Made by a program: the position numbers and the translations under genes. Positions 1-10,036 of a stretch of DNA of 64,000 nt are shown here, piece after piece (position 1 is the stretch's first letter; each line of letters begins with the position of its first letter). The notes under the pieces were generated by a model that did not search any database, was not told the DNA's origin, and saw nothing but the letters and a program-made list of their open reading frames with translations. Origin of the DNA: Pristionchus mayeri (taxonomy: Eukaryota; Nematoda; Chromadorea; Rhabditida; Neodiplogasteridae); assembly GCA_036245805.1 (NCBI GenBank), contig BTRK01000002.1, forward strand, positions 11,776,689 to 11,840,688. The letters run 5' to 3'.

Positions 1-1212
1 TCGGAAAAAAGTCAGTTCGCGATCAAATGCAGTGATTACGCAATCTGTTTGTCAACAATGTATTGCATGATTCTGACGTTGAGTAGTGAGAGGATTTAAT
101 CAGTCTCCTAGTTGCTACATTGATTCTTGTGATGGACTCCCATCTCTACCTCCGAGCAGTTTTATTTCATTACTACCGTCTTGGCCGATCCGTGAAGGAG
201 GCCCACTCTGCGCTGGCCCAGTCGGAAGGAGCTGACACCCCCTCCATACCCTTCTGCTATAAGTGGTTCTCCCGCTTCAAGAAAGGGGAGTTTGGTCTCG
301 ATGATCAACCCCGCTCTGGACGCCCTCCCTCCCTCGATCAGCCTCTCGTTCTCCGCACACTGAAGCGCAAGCCCATGGCCAGTGTGCGTGAGTTGAAGAA
401 GGATACTGGTACTCCCAGATCAACGGTGTCCGATATCCTCCATCGATCTGGGAAGAAGCCGAAACTCCCACAAGTGATTCCCCATGACCTCTCCCCCGAA
501 CAGCTGAAAAATCGTGTTCAAGTCTGTCGGGAATTACTCCATCGTAGATCCAATCTTCGATGGGTCAATTCCATCATCGCTACAGATGAGAAGTGGATCA
601 CGTACGATAACCCTGTGAGCAGACTGCAATGGGTGGATGCAGATGAGAAGCCCACGCCCGTTCCGAAGAAGGAAGAGCACGGAAAGAAGGAACTCCCCTG
701 CTTCTTCTTCTCAGTGCTCGGTCCCATCTACTGGGAGATCCTCGCCCCTGGCAGCAGCATCAATGCCGACCTCTTCTCTGAACAACTGCAAGATGTCGCG
801 ATCAGAGTCCCTCCCAGACTCCTGAACCAGGGCAAAATTCTTCTTCTGATGGACAATGCTCGCCCACATCGAGCGAAGATGACCCAGAAGAAAATGGACG
901 AGCTGAAGATCGAGAGGATTCCCCATCCACCGTATTTCCCGGATCTCTCCACATGCGACTACCACTGCTTCCGCTCTCTCTCTGACTTCTGCAAAGGAAA
1001 GAAGTTCAAGAATCGAGATGAAGTTGTGAGGGCTTTCGTGAACTGGGCGGTCTCGAAGAAACCCGCATTCTGGAAGAGAGGAATCGAGACCCTGCCCAAT
1101 CGCTGGAGGGAGGTAGTGAGAAAGAAGGGGGCATACATTGGTCACTGAGAATTGTAAAGCATTGTATAAAAAATAAAAACAAAAAATTATACGAACTTTC
1201 CGGACACCCCAA
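1..1212 (+). mobile_element. mariner transposon, copy 1 (5' end outside window)
   Basis: A Tc1/mariner-superfamily element. The 3' terminal inverted repeat ends CTTTCCGGACACCCCAA at 1212 and is followed by the TA target duplication at 1213-1214. By comparison with the complete copy at 2701-3940, the first 34 bases, including the 5' terminal repeat, lie before the window. The interior is one transposase frame. Copies 1 and 2 are nearly identical, which points to recent activity of this family. Confidence 0.95.
132..1148 (+). CDS. mariner transposase
   Basis: Cut-and-paste transposase that excises and inserts its element at TA sites. The N-terminal third is a paired helix-turn-helix domain with the linker RSGRPPS. 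The catalytic D,D,D triad of mariner can be followed: TDEKW (first Asp), LLMDNARPH (second Asp) and the CDYHCF block (third Asp). The start is taken at the ATG at 132, which begins MDSHLYLRAV; the open frame extends slightly upstream without another ATG. There is no stop or frameshift, and the length (about 338 residues) is normal for mariner. This is the best-preserved of three copies here: copy 2 lacks two residues next to the second Asp and copy 3 lacks the Lys-Trp after the first Asp. It could be active if its missing 5' terminal repeat is intact. Confidence 0.93.
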   Translation: MDSHLYLRAVLFHYYRLGRSVKEAHSALAQSEGADTPSIPFCYKWFSRFKKGEFGLDDQPRSGRPPSLDQPLVLRTLKRKPMASVRELKKDTGTPRSTVSDILHRSGKKPKLPQVIPHDLSPEQLKNRVQVCRELLHRRSNLRWVNSIIATDEKWITYDNPVSRLQWVDADEKPTPVPKKEEHGKKELPCFFFSVLGPIYWEILAPGSSINADLFSEQLQDVAIRVPPRLLNQGKILLLMDNARPHRAKMTQKKMDELKIERIPHPPYFPDLSTCDYHCFRSLSDFCKGKKFKNRDEVVRAFVNWAVSKKPAFWKRGIETLPNRWREVVRKKGAYIGH

Positions 1213-1396
1213 TATGAAAGTGCGCTCGAAAGGATAAATAGAGATAACTGCCTTAGTAAAGGAAAATGGAGCAGATTAATACTTCCTCGAAAAGAGCGGG
1301 TGGGTGTTTCGGTCCTAAGATCATGTTAGGGAAATGATGGCGTTGGTTCAGTCCTTATTTAATGCCCACTTGAAGTGATTTCTGGGCAACGTTTCA

Positions 1397-1765
1397 AGAT
1401 CGGGGGAGCTACCATAACCTGACCAAGCAGGCTCTCGAAAAGAAAACAACTCAATTTCTCCTCGAGTCGTTGTTGCTCTGCCATGTCATTCTCCTCATCG
1501 ATCTCCCAATTATCATCCGTATCGTCACAACGAATTCCCTCCTGCACATGGTTTGTTCAAAGGTGTTACATCATGCGCAGACTAACCCTCAGTACACAGG
1601 CTCCTGACCATGCGTCCAATGAATCAAAGTCTGAATGAGAACAGGTATTTAGCTAGGACTGCAGCACTTACCCTGCAACGACTTTGACTTCCCGTGAACC
1701 TCCACAGAGAAGAAGTCAGCACCCGCAATTACTTGGATACCAGTGATAAGAAGGAGGACCAACAT
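1397..1765 (-). CDS. possible small secreted protein, two exons seen
   Basis: A minus-strand ATG at 1765 opens a typical signal peptide (MLVLLLITGIQVIAGA) and continues to a GTAAGT donor near 1674. A second open segment, rich in acidic residues (CDDTDDNWEIDEEND), follows a GTGCAG acceptor near 1550 and runs to about 1400. The two segments do not join in frame with the best splice sites, so either an exon is missing or the gene is damaged. The protein family is not recognised; a transthyretin-like secreted protein was considered but the conserved core is not visible. The exon-1 call is firmer than the rest. Confidence 0.35.
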
Positions 1766-1769
1766 TCTT

Positions 1770-2520
1770 TTGGCTTAATGAGTTTCTTGATTCGAAAGAT
1801 TCGAAGAAGGACTCTCTAACAAGAAGAAGACACCGAGACTAAGGGGACCGTCAGAAAAGCGGGGAAGGGCTGCCAGGCGCCGCCCTCCTCTAGAATCTTC
1901 CTCCTTTCTTCTTCCCATTTTTTTTGTCTATTCGACAAAGTGAAATTTATGCTCGGTGTAATGTGAAATTGTCATTGTCTATTTCACTTCATTACATGTT
2001 TACTAGGACTAATCCGTTTTTGAAAATAGTTGTAGTTCATTTTTATCCAAGTAGACAATTCGAAGTCGATCTTTGAACGATGGTAATTTCCTTATTCACC
2101 AATCTCCCCTACATAGTATTATCAATATTCCCTTATCACAATTTCTCACCATCTGACGAACCAATAATCGGACTCTCAAAGCTCCTCCTTCCTTTTGAAT
2201 CGCCGACATGGACACTGTACCTATTGACTTCCTGAACCCCTCTGCTCTGCCTTCGAAAGGAATCCGATATTTCATAAGCCCGCTGAATAGTCCAGACTTT
2301 CTTCTTTCTTCTTTGAAACGCACTAAAAGTTAATGGAGTTGACTTTTGGGCGCACTCCTTAGTTCCAGTCTAGCAGTATAGTCTAGCGCACTGAAGTCTA
2401 TGCATCGTCAACTAAAATTCTTCTTTTTCGTGCTAATTTTGTTCTGTAAAAGATATGAGAAACTTTACTATCTATTTCAATCGAGTTTTCCGTTGTTTTA
2501 CCCAATATTCACTTTTCAGG
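1770..2520. other. intergenic, divergent 5' flanks
   Basis: This stretch lies between the starts of a minus-strand signal-peptide exon (1765) and a plus-strand one (2522), so it probably holds two promoters. I see no RNA gene, repeat or conserved exon in it. Confidence 0.4.
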
Positions 2521-2521
2521 T

Positions 2522-2700
2522 ATGCGAAACATCTCTCTGCTCAACTTCCTCCTTCTTCCTTATGCTGTCTCAACTAGCATCGATTGCAGCAAGGTGGCCC
2601 ACGCCGTAAGTGTTTTTGCTTATCGCATTACCGTTTTAGGCTATGCAGATCTGCTATGCAGATGCAGAACAGATCTGTTCAGGATTGGTCGTCGATTGTA
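2522..2700 (+). pseudogene. 5' end of a secreted Cys-rich protein gene, cut by a mariner
   Basis: Exon 1 (2522-2608) starts at an ATG and encodes a signal peptide (MRNISLLNFLLLPYAVS) followed by IDCSKVAHA, then a GTAAGT donor. A second exon appears after TTTTAG near 2641 and reads ICYADAEQICSGLVVDC, a Cys-rich extracellular style of sequence. At 2701 the reading is broken by the left terminal repeat of a complete mariner. No continuation of the gene is visible beyond the mariner and the element behind it, so the copy looks truncated. The family is not identified. Confidence 0.5.
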
Positions 2701-3940
2701 TTGGGGTGTCCGGAAAGTTCGTATAATGAATGCTTCGGAAAAAAGTCAGTTCGCGATCAAATGCAGTGATTGCGCAATCTGTTTGTCAACAATGTATTGC
2801 ATCATTCTGACGTTGAGTAGTGAGAGGATTTAATCAGTCTCCTAGTTGCTACATTGATTCTTGTGATGGACTCCCATCTCTACCTCCGAGCAGTTTTACT
2901 TCATTACTACCGTCTTGGCGGATCCGTGAAGGAGGCCCACTCTGCCCTGGCCCAGTCGGAAGGAGCTGACGCCCCCTCCATACCCTTCTGCTATAAGTGG
3001 TTCACCCGCTTCAAGAAAGGGGAGTTTGGTCTCGATGATCAACCCCGCTCTGGACGCCCTCCCTCCCTCGATCAGCCTCTCGTTCTCCGCACACTGAAGC
3101 GCAAGCCCATGGCCAGTGTGAGTGAGTTGAAGAAGGATACTGGTACTCCCAGATCAACGGTGTCCGATATCCTCCATCGATCTGGGAAGAAGCCGAAACT
3201 CCCACAAGTGATTCCCCATGACCTCTCCCCCGAACAGCTGAAAAATCGTGTTCAAGTCTGTCGGGAATTACTCCATCGTAGATCCAATCTTCGATGGGTC
3301 AATTCCATCATCGCTACAGATGAGAAGTGGATCACGTACGATAACCGTGTGAGGAGACTGCAATGGGTGGATGCAGATGAGAAGCCCACGCCCGTCCCGA
3401 AGAAGGAAGAGCACGAAAAGAAGGAACTCCTCTGCTTCTTCTTCTCAGTGCTCGGTCCCATCTACTGGGAGATCCTCGCCCCTGGCACCAGCATCAATGC
3501 CGACCTCTTCTCTGAACAACTGAAAGATGTCGCGATCAGAGTCCCTCCCAGACTCCTGAACCAGGGCAAAATTCTTCTTCTGATGGACAATGCACATCGA
3601 GCGAAGATGACCCAGAAGAAAATGGACGAGCTGAAGATCGAGAGGATTCCCCATCCACCGTATTCCCCGGATCTCTCCCCATGCGACTACCACTGCTTCC
3701 GCTCTCTCTCTGACTTCTGCAAAGGAAAGAAGTTCAAGAATCGATATGAAGTTGTGAGGGCTTTCGTGAACTGGGCGGTCTCGAAGAAACCCGCATTCTG
3801 GAAGAGAGGAATCGAGACCCTGCCCAATCGCTGGAGGGAGGTAGTGAGAAAGAAGGGGGCATACATTGATCACTGAGAATTGTAAAGCATTAAATAAAAA
3901 ATAAAAACAAAAAATTATACGAACTTTCCGGACACCCCAA
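2701..3940 (+). mobile_element. mariner transposon, copy 2 (complete)
   Basis: A 1,240-bp element with both terminal inverted repeats visible: TTGGGGTGTCCGGAAAGTTC at 2701 and its inverse ending at 3940. TA duplications sit at 2699-2700 and 3941-3942. The right-hand TA is also the left-hand TA of the next element (3943-5193), so this copy inserted at that element's own target duplication. It lies inside or just after an exon of a secreted-protein gene. Confidence 0.97.
2866..3876 (+). CDS. mariner transposase, copy 2 with two-residue deletion
   Basis: Same family and domain order as the copy at 132-1148. Compared with that copy it has lost six bases just after the second catalytic Asp: MDNARPH is reduced to MDNAH. 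The Arg-Pro pair next to the catalytic Asp is normally conserved in mariner transposases, so this copy is probably inactive although its frame stays open to the normal stop. The third block reads SPDLSPCDYHCF, closer to the family consensus than in copy 1. Confidence 0.92.
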   Translation: MDSHLYLRAVLLHYYRLGGSVKEAHSALAQSEGADAPSIPFCYKWFTRFKKGEFGLDDQPRSGRPPSLDQPLVLRTLKRKPMASVSELKKDTGTPRSTVSDILHRSGKKPKLPQVIPHDLSPEQLKNRVQVCRELLHRRSNLRWVNSIIATDEKWITYDNRVRRLQWVDADEKPTPVPKKEEHEKKELLCFFFSVLGPIYWEILAPGTSINADLFSEQLKDVAIRVPPRLLNQGKILLLMDNAHRAKMTQKKMDELKIERIPHPPYSPDLSPCDYHCFRSLSDFCKGKKFKNRYEVVRAFVNWAVSKKPAFWKRGIETLPNRWREVVRKKGAYIDH

Positions 3941-3942
3941 TA

Positions 3943-5193
3943 TTAGGTTGAGTCATAAGTTTTTTTCCAATTTTGGAGGTGCAATTCAAAGTCACCTAAA
4001 AAGTGCTCTTAAAATCCTATCAGTATAGATCCGTAGGATAATGTAGGGGTATAGTTCACACTTATAATCATATGTTCGAATTGTCCCGTGTGTTTAAATC
4101 ATTGAAGTAATCGATCGTTAACCACGATCGAATTTTTTACGAAAATTTTGAAAGAGTTGGGCTCGCTATTTCTTTGCAGGGAAAATAGGCTGGACATCTT
4201 CACATACATTATTGAGAAGCCCCTTGAATGCTCTTTCAGAAAAGTGGTTGAAAGCGGTGCTAGCTTACTCAATCCCAGGATTAGAGAATAGCAAATGAGC
4301 CACGTAGAAAATAAATCACACTTGAGTTGACACTTTTCCTGCCTTTTGTGTTATAGAGACTGGCTTTTGTATAGGAGCGCTTTAATCTTACTTTATGGAG
4401 TAACTTTAATATTCGTGAAATTTGGGACCTCGCGTCATCCCCTTTTCAAAAATGATATTTATTGAAAAATCCGGATATTGACCTCACCGTTCAAAATTTT
4501 GACTTTTAGTGGTTATTTTTGGAGTACCATTTCTGAATTCGCAGGAATCCCATGACTATGCGAAGCTAATGTGGGATAGTATGGTAGCTGATGCTGAAAA
4601 CACGTAAATGTGGGACCTCCATCTATCATCTAATCAGGAAGCTTTGAAATACACTGATTTCGATGTGTAAATTTCATCATATAAGTGCTGATGACTGCGG
4701 CTTGTGATTGTAATGATGACAGCCCACCATAAAGCAAATATAAGCCCCTCATGTATTAAGCTTTATGATGAGATAGGTTTGATTTCGATAGGCCAGTGTG
4801 TGCGGATGCGCAGTAAACGAAACACATTTTGGTCATGGCGAACTGAACACGACTCTGAAATTTGCACCTTATTTGAACAGGTCTTCTGTGCCAAATCCGA
4901 ATCACATGTATTATTGTGATGTACGTTCATCACACTTCACGATAGTGTTTATTATTTTGCCCAATCGTGACTCACTGGAAAGATATAATCTGAGAAATTC
5001 GCAGCTACATTCGTCGCTGCGGATACTTTGACTTCAAACTATGACCACTAGGCCCTCTCAAGAGGCCTGGACTAAAGTGCGCTAAAGAGAGCATCCATAC
5101 ACTAATAATATGTAAATATCAAAATGATAATCAATTAGAACCAAAGACCGGAATATGCGAAACATTTTGGAAAAAACTTATGACTCAACCTGA
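3943..5193. mobile_element. 1,251-bp element with mariner-like ends, copy A
   Basis: The terminal inverted repeats are TTAGGTTGAGTCATAAG at 3943 and the inverse ending CTCAACCTGA at 5193, with TA on both sides (3941-3942, 5194-5195). A second copy of exactly the same length is at 30923-32173. The size fits a full mariner, yet no transposase frame or catalytic motif can be followed in either copy. It is either an old, heavily mutated mariner or a non-autonomous family. The short open frames inside are not conserved between the copies as protein. Confidence 0.85.
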
Positions 5194-5440
5194 TAAATTA
5201 ATTTAACGATATTGTCTTTCTTGCCACATCCCTATTTTCTAAAAGTCACTGGGAGTAATTACGGTGTATACGAGGAGAGGGGGAACGCACTCGTTACACA
5301 CAGAGAATCTGCACGCTGTCCCCTGCAGGAATCACAAGTAGTGGGAATCGCAAGTGTACAAGTTTGGCTGATTGAGGGCACGTTGCAAAAACGCGGCCTC
5401 GATTAGTTTTTCTGTTAAGTAATGAAGCAAAAATGCTTAC

Positions 5441-5797
5441 ATTGATGCCGATGAGGTTCCTGCAGGTTTGCACGGAGTTCGTAATTAGTGGAGTGAAGAA
5501 GGCGCTATGCCTGTGGAAAACATTGTATCCCCACGCCGCGCAGTCTTCAGCCACGCATTTTGCTCGGCATGCTTCGAGATTGGGCTCGGTCCAGCCGAGC
5601 TTCACCTGATCCGCGCTGGTGGTGCGCTGGCAGATAAACAATTCATTTTGTCAATGTTCAATGCATTTGAACTCGAGCATATATCACAGGCGTTTGTTTG
5701 TGTGAAATAAATTACAAACCTAGAAGATGAACGTCGAATTGAAACTGGCGAGCGCACCCGGCACGAATAGCAGTACGAGGAGACGTATCCTGCTCAT
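5441..5797 (-). pseudogene. secreted PAN-like protein gene, nonsense codon at an exon end
   Basis: Exon 1 (5797-5720) begins at an ATG with a clear signal peptide (MSRIRLLVLLFVPGALA). Its donor GTTTGT directly follows a TAG that is in frame, so exon 1 ends in a stop codon. Exon 2 (5626-5441) starts after TCTGCCAG and carries a Cys pattern of the PAN/apple type: LEACRAKCVAEDCAAWGYNV, then TCRNLIGIN, ending at a GTAAGC donor. The exon phases agree apart from the stop. Later exons are not recognisable before the 1,251-bp element that ends at 5193. Either a nonsense mutation killed the gene or one base is wrong. The likely original role is an extracellular binding protein. Confidence 0.5.
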
Positions 5798-6048
5798 TCA
5801 AAGAATTACCTTAGTAGTTGAACTGAAGATTCCGAAAGACATAGCGAAACAACAGAATGGTTTCAGGAAAAGAACAATCGAAACACGTGAAAGACGAAGC
5901 TGATAAAGGTAGATGACAGTTGATGAATTCTCACACTCTCTTCCTTAGCTAAAATATGAAACAGCAGGTTGTGATTATCAGATTTCGTAGTTGAGTAACA
6001 AGCAAGGGGCGAGTTGAGGAGGACAGGTCTTTCCTGAGAAGACAGAAC

Positions 6049-7171
6049 TTCTTATAGGGGAGTGAACAGCTTTGTTTTGAATGAGTCTGGAAGCCCTTAT
6101 TGCCTTGACTATCCAGCAAGGGGGTCGTACTTGCGCAGGATGGGCTAGCAATTCGCCGTCGACAGCCGAAATCACAGAAACAAGCACTAAGAATTCAAGA
6201 TTAGCGCATTTATTGCTAAAATTTTCGCAGAATTACAGATGTATCTTTGTTATAATAGCTAGTGAAGGAGAGGACTACAGTGAGCAGAATCGTACAGTGG
6301 TGGGATGGAAGAGCAAGAAGGGGCCTGGGCTGCCCAATGCCACATTAGAGGCAACGATTCGGACTAGCGTATCTTTGCTTAGCACGCTCTCTAGTCCGTA
6401 GAGCGACGAGCGAATATTGGAAATGAAGAAACGAAAATCTCGAAGCCGCAGCTAGCTGTCACCCCCGTGCCGTCAACTGTTCGAAGTATCCTAGGACAAC
6501 GCGTGGAGGGGAAAACTCTCGAGTTTCAGGTGCTTTGTTGATCTGCTATACGATTCTAAAATCAACGATTGAAGGAATGGCACAAATAAGTAGTGAAGAT
6601 CACCGAATGGAACAGGTGCACGATAATGAGGAATGCCGAATAAGAGAACAGAAACGGTTCCAGAAAATCAGTGAGAGGGTGCTTGAAATGGCGATAAAGC
6701 GAAGCAGTATTTCATCGTCGGAAATGCTCATTCATACCAGGCATCCTAGTGTCGTACGACCTCTGCAGACGAAGTGATAACGTCTGATATTCTGAATTCC
6801 AATATCGAATGTGCTAGGTTGAATGGGATTGGTCGGTAAAACGGTTTGTAAGCACTTTTTTCAGTCCTTTACAACACAATATTTAATTTTAGTAAGCACA
6901 ATTGTATCAAGAATCAAGTATACCATTATTAACAGCAATGAATTATGCATCGATCTCTACAAAAGAGCTTTCATAGGCGTGAAAATACCCCCATCGTTCC
7001 TTCAATATTTGACTGTCATTTTTTCATCGGATAAGATGAAGTGGAAACTGCTCTTCTTCTCACTCACATTAAAGAATGAGGTCTTCACTACATTCGGGAG
7101 GACAGTAAATCTCAATGTGTCGCCGTTTTTCTATTGATCGAATACGCGATAGAAATACAACAGAAATGCTT
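6049..7171. repeat. long repeat A, copy 1
   Basis: Direct copy of 23392-24439. The two copies share most of their sequence but differ by many substitutions and by a segment of roughly 80 bp near 6330-6412 that is absent from the right-hand copy. They are therefore older than the nearly perfect palindrome between them. No coding sequence is supported; the open frames inside are not conserved as protein. Confidence 0.85.
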
Positions 7172-7764
7172 TATATTAATATTGACAGTTTAAGGAGGTA
7201 AACAACAATGAGAATTAGAGATGCAAACATATAACATAGTGCAGTGGGTGAGGGGGGGAAGGGAAAATGGATGAAACTATCGAGAGAAGATGGGTAGAGT
7301 GGAGAGAAAGCGGGATCACAATTATATCTTGATGTGCAACGAGATGGCAGGAAATATATGAAGGTTGGCAGGGTGGTGAGTGGAAGGGAGATATTTGGGA
7401 AATGATGATTTACTCGCTACAAAAAACCGTGCATATTTCTAGCGACAGCGAGATAAGTTCTGTTGTAATTGTAGCAAAAACAGCGATTTATTCGCTGAAC
7501 ACCGTTATACATTTCCAAGATTTATCTCTTGACAAGTGCTTTCCATTACACAACACGAAACTGCGAACAATTATTACTTGTCTATCCATTCAGTACGACT
7601 ATTCTACAGCAGCTTAGCTGAACTCGAAAGGTGAACTTTACCGGAAACCTACAAAGTAGAGCACAATTTCACCGAGCGAATTCGGGCGATCGGCCCTTGA
7701 GCAGGCCGAGGTTGCTGATGCATTGATACTGATCGGGGATTTCCAGCAGCGCTTGAATGGCTAC
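7171..7764 (-). pseudogene. copine-locus 3' segment, copy in left arm
   Basis: This segment matches the DNA downstream of, and including, the last recognisable copine exon of the locus at 29.3 kb. The exon (7764 to about 7690, minus strand) follows a TTTCAG acceptor and reads VAIQALLEIPDQYQC then LGLLKGRSP, the C-terminal ALMEIPDQY-type motif of copine-family A-domain proteins. No other copine exon lies upstream here, so it is an isolated fragment. The remainder (7171-7640) is non-coding repeat shared by three places in the window. Upstream (minus strand, about 8037-7905) is an open stretch of unknown meaning. Confidence 0.55.
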
Positions 7765-8145
7765 CTGAAATGGCAAATCATTCACATTTCGTTTCGGTTT
7801 CGTACCATTTCAGTGGAAAGGCAAATCGGAAGACTAGCAGCTCTCGAAGTTATTACCGCGCATTCCACAGAGAAAAGGTCTCCCCTTCAACTAAATGAAA
7901 ACGAGATACGACCAAGGTAATGGGCAATGTCAGTGTCTTCCAGGAATGAGCTCCGTGCGCATAGATATAGACTTGTTCTTCCCATTGAGCAGCTAACCCG
8001 AGCGCATACGGTATTCCTTCCATTTCCAGCACTTTTACTCACCTAAAAAATTGTAAAAAAGGAGATGAAAACGATTGAAATCGAAGCGCAAACAAACAGG
8101 GAAACGATTTATACATGAGAGTGGCGTCCCTTTCTGAGAACTGAC

Positions 8146-9207
8146 GACCTTGAGAGCGAGAAAATGGCAGTTGGAAGTTGCTGAAAAAAAGTGCAACGTA
8201 CTTCACATAGGCAAAACCAATCCCCACATTAGCTATTCCTTGATCTCCTGTAACTTTGAAGCAGCTCAGTCAATCCGTGACCTAGGTGTCCTTATTGATC
8301 CTCTCCTAAATTTCGACTCTCACATCCATACTGTTTGCCATAAGGCATCATCATTAGTTTATTTACTCTTCCGTAGTATCAGCTGCACTATCGTTGCCCC
8401 ATATATATCTGCATTTAAATCCTTTATCCTTCCCATACTAGAATATGCATCCCCCGTCTGGTCACCCTCCTCATCTGGTCGTATTCACAAATTAGAGAAA
8501 GTTCAACACCTTTTTAGTAGACTATTATATTTTCGTTGCTCTCGAACTGACTTGTCGTTCCCCTCTTATTCTGATCGATTAGCCCTTTACTCTCTACATT
8601 CTCTTTATGCTCGCCGTATTGTCATTGACATAGTGCTTGCCCTTAAAATCTTCGCCAACGCTGTCGAGTTGCCTGTTAGTAATTTCTACACATATAGAAC
8701 TATTAGCAGACGTCATTGTGCCTTTGTTCTTCATATTCCCGCTTTCCGAAAGGAAAATTTGAAGGCATCATTTGCGCATAGAACAGCCAGGCTCCTAAAT
8801 AAGCTCCACTTAATTTGTAATCCTCTGCTGTCTATAGAGACTGTTAAGATTCATTTGCTAAATCACCATAATCTTCTATGTACTCTTGGAATAGAAATCA
8901 GAAATCTTTAGCAGCTATCATCACCCTCCCTCACCTTTTCCTCTCTTTTCCCTACCCTTCCCCAACCATTCCCAACCCTTCGCATGTCCCCTTGACCTTC
9001 GATCTTCTCCGATCTTCTGTTACACAAGCTTCCAATAAGATATACATTGGACAAGCGGTCACTCCTCCCGCTCACGAGGCACCCTCCCCTCGGCACTCTC
9101 CTCTCTTGTACGACAGAATTCGGAAGATCGACCCCCTTCTCACCTCTTCCCTACCCCCATTTCACGCACATTCTGCACTTGCCGAAGCACCCTAGTGGTG
9201 TACGTAT
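8146..9207 (+). mobile_element. 5'-truncated non-LTR retrotransposon (LINE), left-arm copy
   Basis: The 3' part of a LINE coding for the end of a reverse transcriptase of the CR1/L2/jockey style. The frame 8150-8911 contains KCNVLHIGKTN, the RDLGVLID block and the LPILEYASPVWSP block, which typically follow the RT fingers-palm motifs. The YADD core and the endonuclease are missing, so the element was truncated at its 5' end on insertion. After the stop there is about 300 bp of 3' region. In the right arm the same element ends with an ATAAATAAATA tail; here the tail is lost because the arm breaks at about 9207. Confidence 0.85.
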
Positions 9208-9239
9208 CAGATTTAATCTTGTATTTTATATCCTTTCAG

Positions 9240-9588
9240 CGATGCCTGTAAAGTTCGACATGATCCTTACCAGCCGGATTGGTCCTCCACCTGGAAGGAG
9301 CAGTCTTGTGCCTGTGTACCCTCCAAGTACGGAGGTATGAGAAATGCCTTTTTTTATTCTGACATCTGCACCAAGATTAACTCAGGAATGATTTCCTACT
9401 TCGACCCCAAATTTTACCCTGAACAGTTTGTGAGGCTCAACGCCGCTAACAAAGTAGTTTAACATAATCGTGATTCAAAAACCTGAAATTAATTTCAGGT
9501 TGAGTGCGAGAAGTCCCTTTACGCCGATCCCGTTATGTACTCACTCGATAAGAAGACTTCTCCCTGTCTGAACCACCCCAGAACGTGA
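9240..9588 (+). pseudogene. last two exons of a GH19-type chitinase gene, left-arm copy
   Basis: Exon A (9240-9453) reads DACKVRHDPYQPDWSSTW, then CACVPSKYGG and a YFDPKFYP motif. Exon B (9499-9588) follows an AATTTCAG acceptor, reads VECEKSLYADPVMYS and ends CLNHPRT-stop. Both are duplicated in the right arm, where two upstream exons with GH19 motifs are also present. Here the upstream exons are gone: immediately before 9208 lies the LINE, cut off by the arm asymmetry. This copy therefore cannot make a chitinase. It is a by-product of the duplication. Confidence 0.65.
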
Positions 9589-9594
9589 AGGAAT

Positions 9595-10030
9595 CGACGT
9601 GCAAATGTGTACGGATTTCACTGATAAACAGTAGTCCAATACAAATGTACTTGACCCTTTGGACATCTTCAAGTTATCCAATTTTCATATCTGTACGCAA
9701 TATTAAAAACTGATGCAAGTGCGTTCAATAGTGGCATACAACCTAATAAATAGCAAGAAATCTCAGTTGATCAGGTGGTGTCCTTTGTTCAGCAACCTAC
9801 GGCAACAGATTCATAAAATGGTGCATCAGTTTTAAATTTCCCCTATTCCCGATCTATTCGCCATCCATTTGCATCTGATGCCTTCCCTTTTTGCTGATTC
9901 ATCTAGAGGTCCGGATACGGGGCAGCGTCCCCTTGTGCCTGTCATCTCATCGCATATTAATCCATCAGCCAACTCCCCTCTTCCTTCCCTTTTCTTCCCC
10001 ACAATCCCCAGATTCAGTAGTGTAAGGCGG
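9595..10030. other. intergenic between GH19 tail and PAN-mucin gene
   Basis: Spacer between the GH19 stop and the start codon of the PAN-mucin gene; mirrored at 14804-15239. It probably includes the 3' end of one gene and the promoter of the next. No further feature seen. Confidence 0.4.
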
Positions 10031-10036
10031 TCGATA

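Noticed and set aside
8908..9340. Small frames after the LINE RT stop
   Set aside because: They lie in the LINE 3' region or in alternative frames of the GH19 exon and have no conserved motif.
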